A DNA stretch of 64,000 nucleotides from Xanthocytophaga agilis (GCF_030068605.1 NZ_JASJOU010000007.1:335706-399705); one strand, 5' to 3'. Counted from the first letter of the stretch, positions 19,831 through 29,241 are shown. The notes: generated by a model from the letters alone, not told the origin. Made by a program: numbers and translations.

Positions 19831-20832
19831 CTATTTATGAGCTATTTCACTCTTTGATGGCGAGAATCGAACAGTTGGATTTTTGACAGGTTTGAGTGTT
19901 TTCAGATAGGAATAGATTGCTCCCAGATCGTGTTCACTCATGCCACTATACATAGTCCAGGGCATAATTGTTTGCTGTTCTGCCGATTTTACGGTTTGAG
20001 CCTGATAGCCGGTAGCAGGATCATGCGCTTTAAACCGTTGGATAAAAGCTTCTCTACTCCATAAGCCCAGCCCTGTTTCATCATCAGGAGTCAGATTCGC
20101 AGAACGTAACACACCTGTAGGCAGGCCAAATTCCACACCACCGGCAAATTCCATTCCGGGTATTAGCTTTCCTTCTTTTGTTTTCTGGGAATGGCAGTGT
20201 TCGCAGGTACCCGCATTAACCAGATAAGCGCCATAGGCTACTACATCAGAGGTATCCGGACGTTTCTGAAAGGTCGGCTTCTGAGGAATAGTATGTATAA
20301 TAAAATTCATAGGAAAAGATGGCTCTGATTCAGGTACTTGATTTTTGATAGGTTTGATTGTCCGCAGATAAGCTACAAGTGCCACAATATCTGTTGAGTC
20401 CATTTTACCATAATAGGGATGAGGCATTAAAGGAAATAAAGGTTTTCCCTCACGACTTACCCCTGCTGAGATTGCCCGAAAGATCTCTCCATCTGTCCAT
20501 TCTCCCAGGCCAGCAGGTGTTATGTTGCGTGCATAGTACACACCAGGTAACCCCAGCTCTTCCCCAAACCGTTCACCACCTTTTCCCATGGTCCCAGGCA
20601 CCACCGGACCAGAGAATCGGGTCCAGTCACGGGTACTATGGCAGTCCATACATACATTGACATGGTTGGCAAGGTATTCGCCTCGTGCTACCAGTTCAGG
20701 AGTAGGTTTTATTTTTATCTCCGGAGCAGCACCTACATTTGGTAAACCTACCTTTACATAGATCAGCAAGCCCGTTATACAGACAACTAAGACAATTAAA
20801 ATAACTGCAAAAATTCTTAATACTTTTTTCAT
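19831..20832 (-). CDS. Di-haem c-type cytochrome, membrane-anchored
   Basis: A 333-residue protein with an N-terminal signal anchor (residues 5-27) and two class I cytochrome c domains. The haem-binding motifs are CMDCH (61-65) and CEHCH (about residue 210), each followed by a plausible distal Met region (FPLMPHPYYGKM; TIMPWTMYSGM). This is the architecture of cytochrome subunits associated with periplasmic dehydrogenases. No dehydrogenase lies next to it, so its electron donor is unknown. It probably works at the periplasmic face of the inner membrane. Confidence 0.88.
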   Translation of the reverse strand: MKKVLRIFAVILIVLVVCITGLLIYVKVGLPNVGAAPEIKIKPTPELVARGEYLANHVNVCMDCHSTRDWTRFSGPVVPGTMGKGGERFGEELGLPGVYYARNITPAGLGEWTDGEIFRAISAGVSREGKPLFPLMPHPYYGKMDSTDIVALVAYLRTIKPIKNQVPESEPSFPMNFIIHTIPQKPTFQKRPDTSDVVAYGAYLVNAGTCEHCHSQKTKEGKLIPGMEFAGGVEFGLPTGVLRSANLTPDDETGLGLWSREAFIQRFKAHDPATGYQAQTVKSAEQQTIMPWTMYSGMSEHDLGAIYSYLKTLKPVKNPTVRFSPSKSEIAHK

Positions 20833-20963
20833 AAGTGTAGTAGTTTGAAAACTTTACTGTTTACTAAAATACCGTCAGAGAGGCCGTCACTTCAATCTGA
20901 TACTCTTTCAGTCAACATTTTATAATGCCAGATTGGGTATTTTCTATGCTAGGCTGTAAATCA

Positions 20964-21425
20964 CTAAGGAGCCGGAACAAGTTTTATTACCATCTTTCGG
21001 TCTGTACCATTAATGGCTACATAGCATTCCATCACCAATGAAGAAGAAGTAAGTTCTGTAATTTCGGTTTCTCCACTAAATGCATTTCCTTGCGTCTCAT
21101 TCATTGAGAGTATTTTCAGATTAGAATCGTAAGACCAGTTTCCCTGAGCAAACACTACAGGTTCATTTACGTTACATTTCAGAACTCCTCCTTCTACTGT
21201 ATATTCTCCATTATTCTTAAACCGGAAAATGTCATCTTTTTCACAGTCTTCCAGATCAGAAAATACATCTGTCCCATCAATGGTTTGAGCAAATATCTTC
21301 CATGGAGATTTGGACAAGATAGCTGTGTAGTCTGCTTTAGGTTCATCACTACTTCCTTTACAGGCAGGCAGACTTAGGAGAATAGCCACAATCAGGCTGT
21401 ATGTTAATAATGTTATCTTTTTCAT
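20964..21425 (-). CDS. Lipocalin-like lipoprotein
   Basis: Starting at the ATG at 21425 (MKKITLLTYSL), the product has a lipoprotein signal with lipobox LSLPAC, then KGSSDEP, then a compact beta-rich domain (SPWKIFAQTIDG, DIFRFKNNGEYTVEGG, GNWSYDSNLKILSMN). This is typical of the Bacteroidota lipocalin-like surface or periplasmic lipoproteins of unknown ligand. The frame extends 17 codons upstream, but only the internal ATG gives a standard signal peptide. Confidence 0.7.
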   Translation of the reverse strand: MKKITLLTYSLIVAILLSLPACKGSSDEPKADYTAILSKSPWKIFAQTIDGTDVFSDLEDCEKDDIFRFKNNGEYTVEGGVLKCNVNEPVVFAQGNWSYDSNLKILSMNETQGNAFSGETEITELTSSSLVMECYVAINGTDRKMVIKLVPAP

Positions 21426-21523
21426 AGTGTAAGTAATTATTACAATTAAGTGTAGATAAAGTCTTGCCTTGGTCAATTGCCGGGCAAGACCTTAAAGAAG
21501 TAATTATGTAAATAGATATGATC

Positions 21524-22867
21524 TTAAGCTGATAGCATAGATTCTAAAGCCTGACTGGCAATGTGTCTGTTCTTATGCTGTGTTATCAAATTCAAAATGT
21601 AGCGTTCACAGGTTACATTGGTATCATATCGTCCAAACTCTTCGCCTAACTGATTTACATTTTTCTGATATGTATTGTCAGACAAAACTTTTTCGACACT
21701 TTCTCTAACTTGACGAGGGGTGGGAGTTTCTGTTTTTAAGTTTATACCCAGTTTAAAGTATCCGATTCTGGCGTTGATTTCATTTTTACCTTCATGTACA
21801 CCCGCTACTACCATAGGCAGTCGGTTTTGCAGACTTAATAACACACCACCATATCCCCCATTGGAAACATACACATCTGCAATAGGCATAACCATAGTAA
21901 AGTCTATAAAATCCTCGATCACAATATTTTCCTGTGGATATCGCTTTCTCAATTCCTGGGTTTTAGAACCGCCTGTTGTAACAATCAGTAAGTATTCTGT
22001 ACCTTTGAATGCTTCAAGAGTAGGAACCAAAAGTTTCTCAGCATCACGCTCTACTGTGCCTTGAGTTGCCAGGATCACCTTTTTATATCGTTTCAATAAT
22101 TCTCTGTACTTAAACTCTCCGATATTCTGTCCAGTCTGGAAGGGTAATAAAGGTCCAACAAACTTTACATGTGCACTCATATCACTGCGTTTGTATTCAA
22201 ACCCAGGAACGCCACTCTGTAAAAGCAAATCTGCCTGTTTTACACCAATATCGAAGATTGTTCCTTTTACCGGAGGAATCTGAAACTGTGCCAGTACTTT
22301 ATTATACTGTTGTGTGCTATGCTTAAATAATACGTGTGTTGCCAGAAAACGTAAAAAATCCTGTTTTCTACGTCCCCAGAAACTTGAAGAGGGAGTCAGT
22401 CCCATACCCGTTGGAGGTAAATCAACGGAAAATTCAGCCAGAGGCATAATTCCCATACTTACACAGGGCACATGCAGCTTTTCGCGTATGATCTGAGCAG
22501 CAGGAAAAGCATTGTCATAAACAAGTACCTCAAATTCAAATTCTTTATAGATTTTAAGAATATCTGCGGTGTATTCTGGTGCACGCAATACAAATACCTG
22601 ATCAATATCAAACTTCAGCTTACTAACTATACTTTTGTATTTATGGCGCTCTGGAAATAACTCGTCTATCGTATGCTGATTCACTTCCAACGCTTTCTGA
22701 AATCTGTAATGTGGAATCTCTAACTTTTTCAGCTTCTCGGTAAATATATTACCTGTATACCACCGTACATCATGTCCTTGCTGCAAAAGATGTTTAGCTA
22801 AAGAGGTGAGTGGATTAAAATGTCCATCTAATGGCATTGTAGCAAATAATATTTTTCTGGCTTTCAT
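21524..22867 (-). CDS. MGT-family glycosyltransferase (GT1-like)
   Basis: A 447-residue GT-B fold enzyme. The N-terminus (ILFATMPLDGHFNPLTSLAKHLLQQGHDVRWYTG) is the acceptor-domain signature of macrolide and UDP-glucuronosyl transferases. The C-terminal donor domain has VILATQGTVERDAEKL and the final IADVYVSNGGYGGVLLSLQNRLPMV segment. In canonical enzymes the latter reads TH-GG-GS; here it is SNGGYGG, so the conserved His is replaced by Asn. The acceptor could be a small lipid, carotenoid or xenobiotic. It is followed in the same direction by a lipoprotein gene. Confidence 0.82.
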   Translation of the reverse strand: MKARKILFATMPLDGHFNPLTSLAKHLLQQGHDVRWYTGNIFTEKLKKLEIPHYRFQKALEVNQHTIDELFPERHKYKSIVSKLKFDIDQVFVLRAPEYTADILKIYKEFEFEVLVYDNAFPAAQIIREKLHVPCVSMGIMPLAEFSVDLPPTGMGLTPSSSFWGRRKQDFLRFLATHVLFKHSTQQYNKVLAQFQIPPVKGTIFDIGVKQADLLLQSGVPGFEYKRSDMSAHVKFVGPLLPFQTGQNIGEFKYRELLKRYKKVILATQGTVERDAEKLLVPTLEAFKGTEYLLIVTTGGSKTQELRKRYPQENIVIEDFIDFTMVMPIADVYVSNGGYGGVLLSLQNRLPMVVAGVHEGKNEINARIGYFKLGINLKTETPTPRQVRESVEKVLSDNTYQKNVNQLGEEFGRYDTNVTCERYILNLITQHKNRHIASQALESMLSA

Positions 22868-22910
22868 AGTTGTAGTATATGTGTGTAAAAGAAATAGTGA
22901 TGGAAATAGC

Positions 22911-23336
22911 CTATAGATGATAGAGAGCAGTCAAAGTGATGATGCAGGAAAGAGACAGACCATTCTCATAAATTTTTGTAACAGCTTTTAACGTGTCTTC
23001 TGTCAGTTCGAGAATCTTCAAGCCTGTTATAGTCTCTAATTCCTGGTCTCCAAATAATTGAATCACATTAGACAGGTCATCATACGCCCAGTTGAACAAC
23101 TGTTCATTACGTTTGCCATATTCTCCTTTCAGACGGCCATCAGGTTGAAAGATAATAATGTCATTGCGGGTTCGCTGAGGTATATGCTGCAGCAAATCAG
23201 AAGCCTGGCCTATTCCTGTATCTAGAGCCAGAGAGGTAATCTGCCACTTTTTGCCAACAAAAGAAGGAATCTCAGCAGAGCTTGTTTCCGGCTTGATAAG
23301 CCATGTCATGTTTTTTGTGTTTACAATAGTTGTCAT
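22911..23336 (-). CDS. Hypothetical protein, lipocalin-like beta-barrel pattern
   Basis: A 141-residue protein without signal peptide. It has alternating hydrophobic strands (GKKWQITSLALDTG; NDIIIFQPDGRLKGEYGK; ETITGLKILELTEDTLKAVTKIYENG) reminiscent of lipocalin-like domains. I do not recognise a named family. It lies 43 bases upstream of the MGT glycosyltransferase in the same direction, suggesting co-transcription and a possible link to a hydrophobic ligand, which is inference only. Confidence 0.6.
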   Translation of the reverse strand: MTTIVNTKNMTWLIKPETSSAEIPSFVGKKWQITSLALDTGIGQASDLLQHIPQRTRNDIIIFQPDGRLKGEYGKRNEQLFNWAYDDLSNVIQLFGDQELETITGLKILELTEDTLKAVTKIYENGLSLSCIITLTALYHL

Positions 23337-23531
23337 AGTTGTAAATGTGTAGTATTAAAACTTTGTAGAAGCTTGATATAAAGTCATTTACTAGCTTCTT
23401 CAGTAAAAATATACACACAGACAGGGATCATCAATTTACACCATGCCGAACCGTTACATTTTATGTTTTGATTGTTTCATTCTGTCTGTTAACTGTACAG
23501 AGTTTATAGGCATTCTTAACACTATGACATA

Positions 23532-23577
23532 TAAAAAAATGGGTAGTATAGAACAATCTATACTACCCATTTTTTTA
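23532..23577. terminator. Bidirectional intrinsic terminator
   Basis: ATGGGTAGTATAG (23539-23551) pairs perfectly with CTATACTACCCAT (23558-23570), flanked by A- and T-tracts on both sides. It lies 25 bases past the stop of the LytTR regulator gene and would work in either direction. Confidence 0.88.
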
Positions 23578-23594
23578 TATATTTTATGATTTAC

Positions 23595-24356
23595 TTATTT
23601 GCCCATCCACTCTTTAAAATCTGAGACTTTCTCTCTACTAACCAGCACTTCCTTATCACAGACAGGCTTTAATGTCAATGCCAACCGATTACCAAAATAG
23701 TTTTGGATCTGATCAATAGTGGTTTGTGAAACAATAAAAGATCGGTTAATCCGAAAGAAGTATTTGGGATCCAGTTCAGTTTCCAACTCATCCATAGTAT
23801 AATCGACCAGAAATTTCTGATTAGAACGGGTGCGGAAGAAACAAAAGCGGTCTTCCATAAAAAAATAGGCAATATCACTGACTTCAAATGATACCAGTCG
23901 TTGTCCCTGTTTAACTAAAAACCGTTTTCGATAGTCACGGGTTTGTACCTGTAATTCTCTGATCAGCTTCTCAATATTGATCATAGAAGGCGAAGATTGA
24001 TTTTGCAGATGATTAAACTTCTGCAAACTACGCTGCAAATCTGCTTTTTGAATTGGTTTGAGAAGATAATCAATACTATTTACCTTAAAAGCCTGAATTG
24101 CATATTCATCATAGGATGTAGTAAAGATGACAGGGCTTGTCACTTCCGTCTGTTCAAAAATTTCAAAACTTTGCCCATCGGCTAGCTCTATATCCATCAG
24201 TATCAAATCGGGTGCAGGATGCTTATCAAGCCAGCTAACAGACTCACGCACACTACCTGCCACTCCGACAATATCAATTTCCGGATCAATTTCCTGTACA
24301 GTACGCTGCAGCTTTCGCACAGCAAGATCTTCGTCTTCAATAATTAATATTTTCAT
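23595..24356 (-). CDS. LytTR-family response regulator
   Basis: A 253-residue regulator: N-terminal receiver (IEDEDLAVRKLQRTV; phospho-acceptor Asp in DLILMDIEL, about residue 57; TTSYDEYA; LLKPIQ) and C-terminal LytTR DNA-binding domain (RKRFLVKQGQRLVSFEVSDIAYF; FRINRSFIVS). The gene overlaps the upstream kinase gene by 20 bases and ends the kinase cluster, so the three kinases at 24337-27639 are its likely partners. Confidence 0.92.
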   Translation of the reverse strand: MKILIIEDEDLAVRKLQRTVQEIDPEIDIVGVAGSVRESVSWLDKHPAPDLILMDIELADGQSFEIFEQTEVTSPVIFTTSYDEYAIQAFKVNSIDYLLKPIQKADLQRSLQKFNHLQNQSSPSMINIEKLIRELQVQTRDYRKRFLVKQGQRLVSFEVSDIAYFFMEDRFCFFRTRSNQKFLVDYTMDELETELDPKYFFRINRSFIVSQTTIDQIQNYFGNRLALTLKPVCDKEVLVSREKVSDFKEWMGK

Positions 24357-25389
24357 GGTTAACGCCCATTAAAGGTAAAGTTACAACACATTCATTTTCA
24401 GTAGTTTTTATAGCAACAGAGACTTTGCCTGTCAATTCGTATTTAGCAATCAGATCTGATAATTCCTGATCTTCATCTAAAACTTTGCGTTTTTTAGGTT
24501 GTATATTATAACGGATTACCAAATCTCTTTCATCAGTTTCTATATAGAACCTCAAGGGTTGTTCTTTGGAAATTACATTCTTTTTCAACGCTACATCTAT
24601 GATATTCTGCAAAGTCAGAGGTATTAGTAAAGCAGCATTTACATCTGGTCTAACTGACAAAGAGCAAGTTATGCCTTCCCCATACCGGCTTTGCAACAAA
24701 TAGAAATAAGACCTTAGAAAATCCAGTTCTACAGACAGGGGTACCCACTCATTGGTAGTACTTCGTAGCATATACCTATACACTTTTGCCATCTCATCAA
24801 GGAACAATTCAGCCTGCTCCGGATTATCACTGATAAGGGATGACAAAGAAGTAAGAGAATTAAAAAGAAAATGAGGATTGACCTGTGTTTTTAATGATTC
24901 AAGTCTTTGCTGCAGTTGGGTTTTCTTTAGCTTCTCATTTTCTTTTACACGTTCCTCCCATTGTTCAAAAATATATTTCCCTTCATAAATACAGGTTGTC
25001 AGAATATTGGATACAGCCCCAAAGACCAGTGCCAGTTTTACTCTCTCCCATGATAAAGTATAATCCAAGAAACCAATGGTTTCAAAAATCCATACAACTC
25101 CTATCTGAATTAACACTGTCAATACAATAAAAAGCCCTGCTTCCATAAGAATACGCTGAAACGCCTGTCCATAGCTGGAAAATCGATTTCGTATTGCCAG
25201 TGCAATCCTTGTAAAAACCTTAATAACGAAGAACCAGATAAGTTGCAATACAAGACTTGCCAGCAGAAATGTCTTTATATCACTGTAGTAATATTTTCTC
25301 AATAACAATGTATTCAAAACCAGGCTAACGAAAATGGATACAAACAAATTAATCCATTTATCCTGACGTGTAAACTGAGTTTCTTTCAT
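24337..25389 (-). CDS. LytS-like membrane histidine kinase with degenerate ATP-binding site
   Basis: A 350-residue protein with four N-terminal membrane helices, a linker and a LytS-type core. The phospho-acceptor motif NPHFLFNSLTSLSSL is intact. The ATP-binding half is not: where the paralogues have ENAVKHN (N box) this protein reads IDVALKKN, and where they have VGLNNIITKY (G region) it reads ELSDLIAKY. I infer a receiver-directed pseudokinase or a partner trans-phosphorylated by the paralogues. It overlaps the LytTR gene by 20 bases, which suggests translational coupling. Confidence 0.85.
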   Translation of the reverse strand: MKETQFTRQDKWINLFVSIFVSLVLNTLLLRKYYYSDIKTFLLASLVLQLIWFFVIKVFTRIALAIRNRFSSYGQAFQRILMEAGLFIVLTVLIQIGVVWIFETIGFLDYTLSWERVKLALVFGAVSNILTTCIYEGKYIFEQWEERVKENEKLKKTQLQQRLESLKTQVNPHFLFNSLTSLSSLISDNPEQAELFLDEMAKVYRYMLRSTTNEWVPLSVELDFLRSYFYLLQSRYGEGITCSLSVRPDVNAALLIPLTLQNIIDVALKKNVISKEQPLRFYIETDERDLVIRYNIQPKKRKVLDEDQELSDLIAKYELTGKVSVAIKTTENECVVTLPLMGVNHENINY

Positions 25390-25501
25390 AGTATTTATCC
25401 AGCTGGAATTGAAGATATCAGCATTCTTCTGATCTATAAAATTCAGAGTAGGCTAATACACATTTTTAACCGACAAACTGTATAATTTTATGTTTCAATT
25501 G

Positions 25502-26569
25502 TTAATGTTGATGTGCGATATCTATTATCTTAGTATAGATATACTCATTGCCAATCAAAGGAATTCGGATGATAAAAAAGACAGCATCTGACTCGATAAC
25601 TGGTTCCGGTTGTTTAAGGAGCTGGTATTTGGTAATGATATTGTTCAATCCTACTTTGTTGGAAACTACTTTCAGATTCTTTTTCTGCACATTATTCTGT
25701 ACTACCAAATATCCTTTTTCTACATAGATCTGAATTACCAAAGGCTGATCTTTCAAAATGATGTTGTGCTTGACAGCATTCTCAAGCAAGATCTGTAAGG
25801 TTAAGGGAGGCAATAAATATTGTTCATAGCCACTTAGATTCTCTAACTTTAACTGAATACTTTCTCCATAACGGGTTTTGAGCAAATGAAAATACGATTC
25901 TACAAACTGAAGTTCGGTTTGCAGAGAAACCAGTTCCTGTTCATTATTTCTGAGCAGATACCGATAGACATTACTCATTTCATCCAAAAACTTTTCTGCT
26001 TGTTCGGGCTGCTCGCGAATCAAAGAAGACAACGAATTTAAACTATTAAACAAAAAATGAGGATTGATCTGGCTCTTTAGTGAGTCGAATCTTTCCTGCC
26101 ATTGTATATTCAGAAGTTTTTCTCTCTCATAATACACAATCTTCCATTGTTCAAATACATACAATCCCTCATAGACACCTACATATATACAATGGTAGAA
26201 TATCTGAATACCTGTTGTATAGGTGTAATCTGCCAGTGTTGGCCAACCTATAGGCTGATCATTAATATACAAATGAGTAAAGTATCTGAGAAAATAGGCT
26301 ATATGTACCAATAACGGAAATGCCAGGGCAATATACTTTAGTCGTTGACGGGTACGATGAAAACCAGGATATCTCTTTTGTATTGTTAGGATCACCCATC
26401 GAGACAGATTCCAACATATGTATCCATATATAATGGCAATCGACTGAAAGCGTATAATAAAAGGTAAGTCATGCTCAAAATATATATTCAGTCTGAAAAA
26501 GAGACTTCCTATCATGAAAACCACCAAAGGTCCTATAAGTCTCAAGGTTCGGTCTTTATATGAATTCAT
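25502..26569 (-). CDS. LytS-like membrane histidine kinase (copy A of a duplicated core)
   Basis: A 355-residue kinase with four membrane helices in its N-terminal half and a His_kinase/HATPase core containing NPHFLFNSLNSLSSL, LLENAVKHN and VGLNNIITKY. All key motifs are present. Codons in 25605-26086 match those of the upstream paralogue almost base for base, while the membrane domain and the last 30 residues differ. The start overlaps the upstream gene stop by four bases (ATGA), indicating one operon with translational coupling. Confidence 0.9.
   Translation of the reverse strand: MNSYKDRTLRLIGPLVVFMIGSLFFRLNIYFEHDLPFIIRFQSIAIIYGYICWNLSRWVILTIQKRYPGFHRTRQRLKYIALAFPLLVHIAYFLRYFTHLYINDQPIGWPTLADYTYTTGIQIFYHCIYVGVYEGLYVFEQWKIVYYEREKLLNIQWQERFDSLKSQINPHFLFNSLNSLSSLIREQPEQAEKFLDEMSNVYRYLLRNNEQELVSLQTELQFVESYFHLLKTRYGESIQLKLENLSGYEQYLLPPLTLQILLENAVKHNIILKDQPLVIQIYVEKGYLVVQNNVQKKNLKVVSNKVGLNNIITKYQLLKQPEPVIESDAVFFIIRIPLIGNEYIYTKIIDIAHQH
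25605..26086. repeat. 482-bp direct repeat, copy A (kinase core)
   Basis: Aligns without gaps to 26648-27129. By eye the only difference is at 25622 versus 26665, a synonymous Gln codon change. Identity stops sharply on both sides. Confidence 0.92.
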
Positions 26570-27639
26570 GAATGTATAGTAGTAAACTGCGATTCTATCA
26601 AAGGAATCATTACCTCGAAAATATTCTTTGACTCTGTTATTTTTACGTCCGGTTGTTTAAGGAGTTGGTATTTGGTAATGATATTGTTCAATCCTACTTT
26701 GTTGGAAACTACTTTCAGATTCTTTTTCTGCACATTATTCTGTACTACCAAATATCCTTTTTCTACATAGATCTGAATTACCAAAGGCTGATCTTTCAAA
26801 ATGATGTTGTGCTTGACAGCATTCTCAAGCAAGATCTGTAAGGTTAAGGGAGGCAATAAATATTGTTCATAGCCACTTAGATTCTCTAACTTTAACTGAA
26901 TACTTTCTCCATAACGGGTTTTGAGCAAATGAAAATACGATTCTACAAACTGAAGTTCGGTTTGCAGAGAAACCAGTTCCTGTTCATTATTTCTGAGCAG
27001 ATACCGATAGACATTACTCATTTCATCCAAAAACTTTTCTGCTTGTTCGGGCTGCTCGCGAATCAAAGAAGACAACGAATTTAAACTATTAAACAAAAAA
27101 TGAGGATTGATCTGGCTCTTTAGTGAGTCAAACTGAGTCTGTAGATTACTACGTTGCAGAGTTTCGGCTTCCTGAAGAGCAATACCATACAGATGAAAGT
27201 AGTAAATAAACTCATAGATAATACCCAAAATACAGTTGTATACTATGCCAGAAATAAAAAACAGATAGCATACAGGAAATTGTTCAGAGGTATCACATCC
27301 GAGGAAAGCAACTGGTACTATTTCTAATTCTTTAACCAGCCCAAAACCAACCAGCCGAACAAGAAAACCACTAACAATATAGCCTGAGAAAGTGTAAATA
27401 ATTCGGGGCAAAGTTTGTGCAATTTCTGAATAGTTCTTGCGAATATAGATAAGCCATACCCGTGCAACCTCCCAGGCAGCAATAAGCAGGATGACTGCAG
27501 TCAGGTATAATTTGATCCCCAGTATCCAGTTGGTAGGATAAAGTGACGAAAACTTATATATATGAATAGGTATCGGCGCCAATGGAAGTCCAAACATTCT
27601 TAACCATTTATCATAAAGAGGCTCTATCCGATAACCCAT
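26566..27639 (-). CDS. LytS-like membrane histidine kinase (copy B of a duplicated core)
   Basis: A 357-residue kinase, first gene of the kinase cluster. Its N-terminal 150 residues form a different membrane domain with several helices and a short loop containing two Cys (GCDTSEQFPVC). The catalytic core has NPHFLFNSLNSLSSL, ENAVKHN and VGLNNIITKY and is identical over about 160 residues to the downstream kinase. The sensors thus differ while the outputs are the same, a design expected to feed two inputs into one response regulator. Confidence 0.9.
   Translation of the reverse strand: MGYRIEPLYDKWLRMFGLPLAPIPIHIYKFSSLYPTNWILGIKLYLTAVILLIAAWEVARVWLIYIRKNYSEIAQTLPRIIYTFSGYIVSGFLVRLVGFGLVKELEIVPVAFLGCDTSEQFPVCYLFFISGIVYNCILGIIYEFIYYFHLYGIALQEAETLQRSNLQTQFDSLKSQINPHFLFNSLNSLSSLIREQPEQAEKFLDEMSNVYRYLLRNNEQELVSLQTELQFVESYFHLLKTRYGESIQLKLENLSGYEQYLLPPLTLQILLENAVKHNIILKDQPLVIQIYVEKGYLVVQNNVQKKNLKVVSNKVGLNNIITKYQLLKQPDVKITESKNIFEVMIPLIESQFTTIHS
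26648..27129. repeat. 482-bp direct repeat, copy B (kinase core)
   Basis: Partner of 25605-26086, offset 1043 bases, in the same orientation and same reading frame. It has no terminal inverted repeats or transposase. Confidence 0.92.
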
Positions 27640-27867
27640 AAAAACAGGAGAAAAGATCGTATATAATTACTGATTCAATAAAGTATACAAACACTTCAAT
27701 CATTATCCTACAAACATGATTTGTTTATAGGCAAATACAAACTCTCTCGTCTGGGTATACTTTATCAAATTAAAAATACTATGATTAGAGGCAATAAGTA
27801 AATGTAAGATAGTACAAAGAGGCAAAATTGGGCCGTCAGTTGACAAAAAAGTAGTCTGAATTGTTGC

Positions 27868-27931
27868 GACCTATAATCTATAGGTCACAATAAAAGAGAG
27901 CATTGATCAGGTCAATGCTCTCTTTTATTGT
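27868..27931 (-). terminator. Strong hairpin terminator after the NlpC/P60 gene
   Basis: A perfect 20-pair stem is formed by 27887-27906 and 27912-27931, with AGAGAGCATTGA in one arm and a T-rich closing arm on the minus strand. A second small inverted repeat, GACCTATA/TATAGGTC (27868-27875, 27879-27886), directly adjoins it. Confidence 0.8.
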
Positions 27932-27954
27932 ATAATGTATTTATAGAAGTGTTT

Positions 27955-28599
27955 TTATTTATCAGATGTATCTTCTCCTACAGAGTCACATGGATCTATT
28001 AATGAAACACAATCAGCAGCGGGAGTGCAGGATTCGGCAATTTCTATAGCTGGAATTGGAAGCTCAGAATCTATCAACCGGATACTTTTTACAAAACGCG
28101 GATTATAATATTTAGAGTCAATGGTTTCGATAGAAATTCCATTATTTACAGAAGCATGGATAAACTGGATTTTTTCTCCTTTAGCAGAAATTACAATACC
28201 AACATGTCCGATTACTTTACTTTTGCGATTACGGCCTTTGAAGAAAATCAGATCTCCTTTCTGCATTTCGGCTGTTTCTACCTTTTTACCAACAGTAGCC
28301 TGCCCATAAGAGGTACGTGGCAGTGAAAATCCAAAACGAGAAAAGACATGTGATGTAAAGCCTGAACAATCAAATCCTTTGGCAGAATGGCCTCCTGAAC
28401 GATAAGGTACGCCCAAATAATTTTTAGCGTAACTAATTAAACTATCAAGAACCAGAGGAGATTCGTCATCTTGTTTTGTACTATCAGCCGGGCCTAAATA
28501 GGCGTAAGATGAATTAGTGAAGATAGCTGCGGCTGTAGTTGATGAGCATACAAGGCAAGAAAGAAATAGTAAACCTGAAATCAGTAATAATTTTGTCAT
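27955..28599 (-). CDS. NlpC/P60-family peptidoglycan endopeptidase
   Basis: From the ATG at 28599 (MTKLLLISGLLFL) the protein has a signal peptide and an NlpC/P60 domain with the catalytic Cys in KGFDCSGFT, His in IGHVGIV and the third polar residue in FIHAS. These enzymes cleave the D-gamma-Glu-diaminopimelate bond in stem peptides in the periplasm. The signal contains possible lipobox-like FLSC or LVC segments, so a lipoprotein form is possible. The C-terminal 40 residues are acidic and Cys-containing (SCTPAADC, IDPCDS), an unusual tail. The frame extends upstream by 17 codons, which I reject because they would bury the signal peptide. Confidence 0.88.
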   Translation of the reverse strand: MTKLLLISGLLFLSCLVCSSTTAAAIFTNSSYAYLGPADSTKQDDESPLVLDSLISYAKNYLGVPYRSGGHSAKGFDCSGFTSHVFSRFGFSLPRTSYGQATVGKKVETAEMQKGDLIFFKGRNRKSKVIGHVGIVISAKGEKIQFIHASVNNGISIETIDSKYYNPRFVKSIRLIDSELPIPAIEIAESCTPAADCVSLIDPCDSVGEDTSDK

Positions 28600-28850
28600 A
28601 ACACCTGTTTTCAAATGATTGAGGAAGCTAAACCATCCCGGTTGCCTCACTCCTAAATACGTATTTTGCTTGCTTCGATACTAGCTGGGTTTAAAAACGT
28701 TGTAAAGTACGTAAAAGTAAAAGAGAGAGTTTCGCAGAAATGTTGATAATTTTCTACATTTTCTACAAAAGTCTTACATAGAAATGAAAAGTTTACTCGA
28801 AGAAAGGAAGTACTTTTATAGGGCTATTTTGCTGATTAATAGATTATAGC

Positions 28851-28875
28851 GTAAAAAAAGCCTTTTATTTAAAGG
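28851..28875 (-). terminator. Short terminator after the rhodanese gene
   Basis: GCCTTT (28860-28865) pairs with AAAGGC (28870-28875), followed on the minus strand by seven T residues. The stem is short but the tail is strong. Confidence 0.7.
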
Positions 28876-28914
28876 CCAAATATTACATAAAACAGTTTTT
28901 TCCTTTGGTTACCC

Positions 28915-29241
28915 TCAATACCACATCATAGCCTGATCTATTTCAATCGCCCAGGCGTGAAGTCCTCCCCTTAATATGGAAAGGTTAGTAAATCCATGAG
29001 TTTTATTGAGGTATTCAAATGCTAAAGTACTCTCAATTCCATGATGGCAATAGATTATGACAGGCAAGTTTCTGGATAATTGCTCATAGTAAGATGGCAG
29101 TTCCTCAAGCGGTATATGTATTGCCGCTTTTATATATCCATTTTTATATTCTTCCTGTTCACGCACATCCAACAATTGAAATTGCATCCCCTGATTCATA
29201 ATCTTCTTTAATTCCTGGACTGTGATTTCGTTGCCTTCCAT
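28915..29241 (-). CDS. Rhodanese-like domain protein
   Basis: A 108-residue single-domain rhodanese: LLDVREQEEYKNGYIKAAIHIPLEEL at the N-terminus and an active-site loop IYCHHGIES with the persulfide-forming Cys, followed by a GFTNLSILRGGLHAW terminus. It is cytoplasmic, with no signal. Family members carry sulfane sulfur for thiolation or detoxification; the substrate is unknown. It has its own terminator. Confidence 0.9.
   Translation of the reverse strand: MEGNEITVQELKKIMNQGMQFQLLDVREQEEYKNGYIKAAIHIPLEELPSYYEQLSRNLPVIIYCHHGIESTLAFEYLNKTHGFTNLSILRGGLHAWAIEIDQAMMWY

Noticed and set aside
25605..27129. The 482-bp repeat as an insertion sequence or transposon
   Set aside because: Both copies lie in frame inside kinase genes, have no terminal inverted repeats or target duplication, and encode part of the kinase itself.
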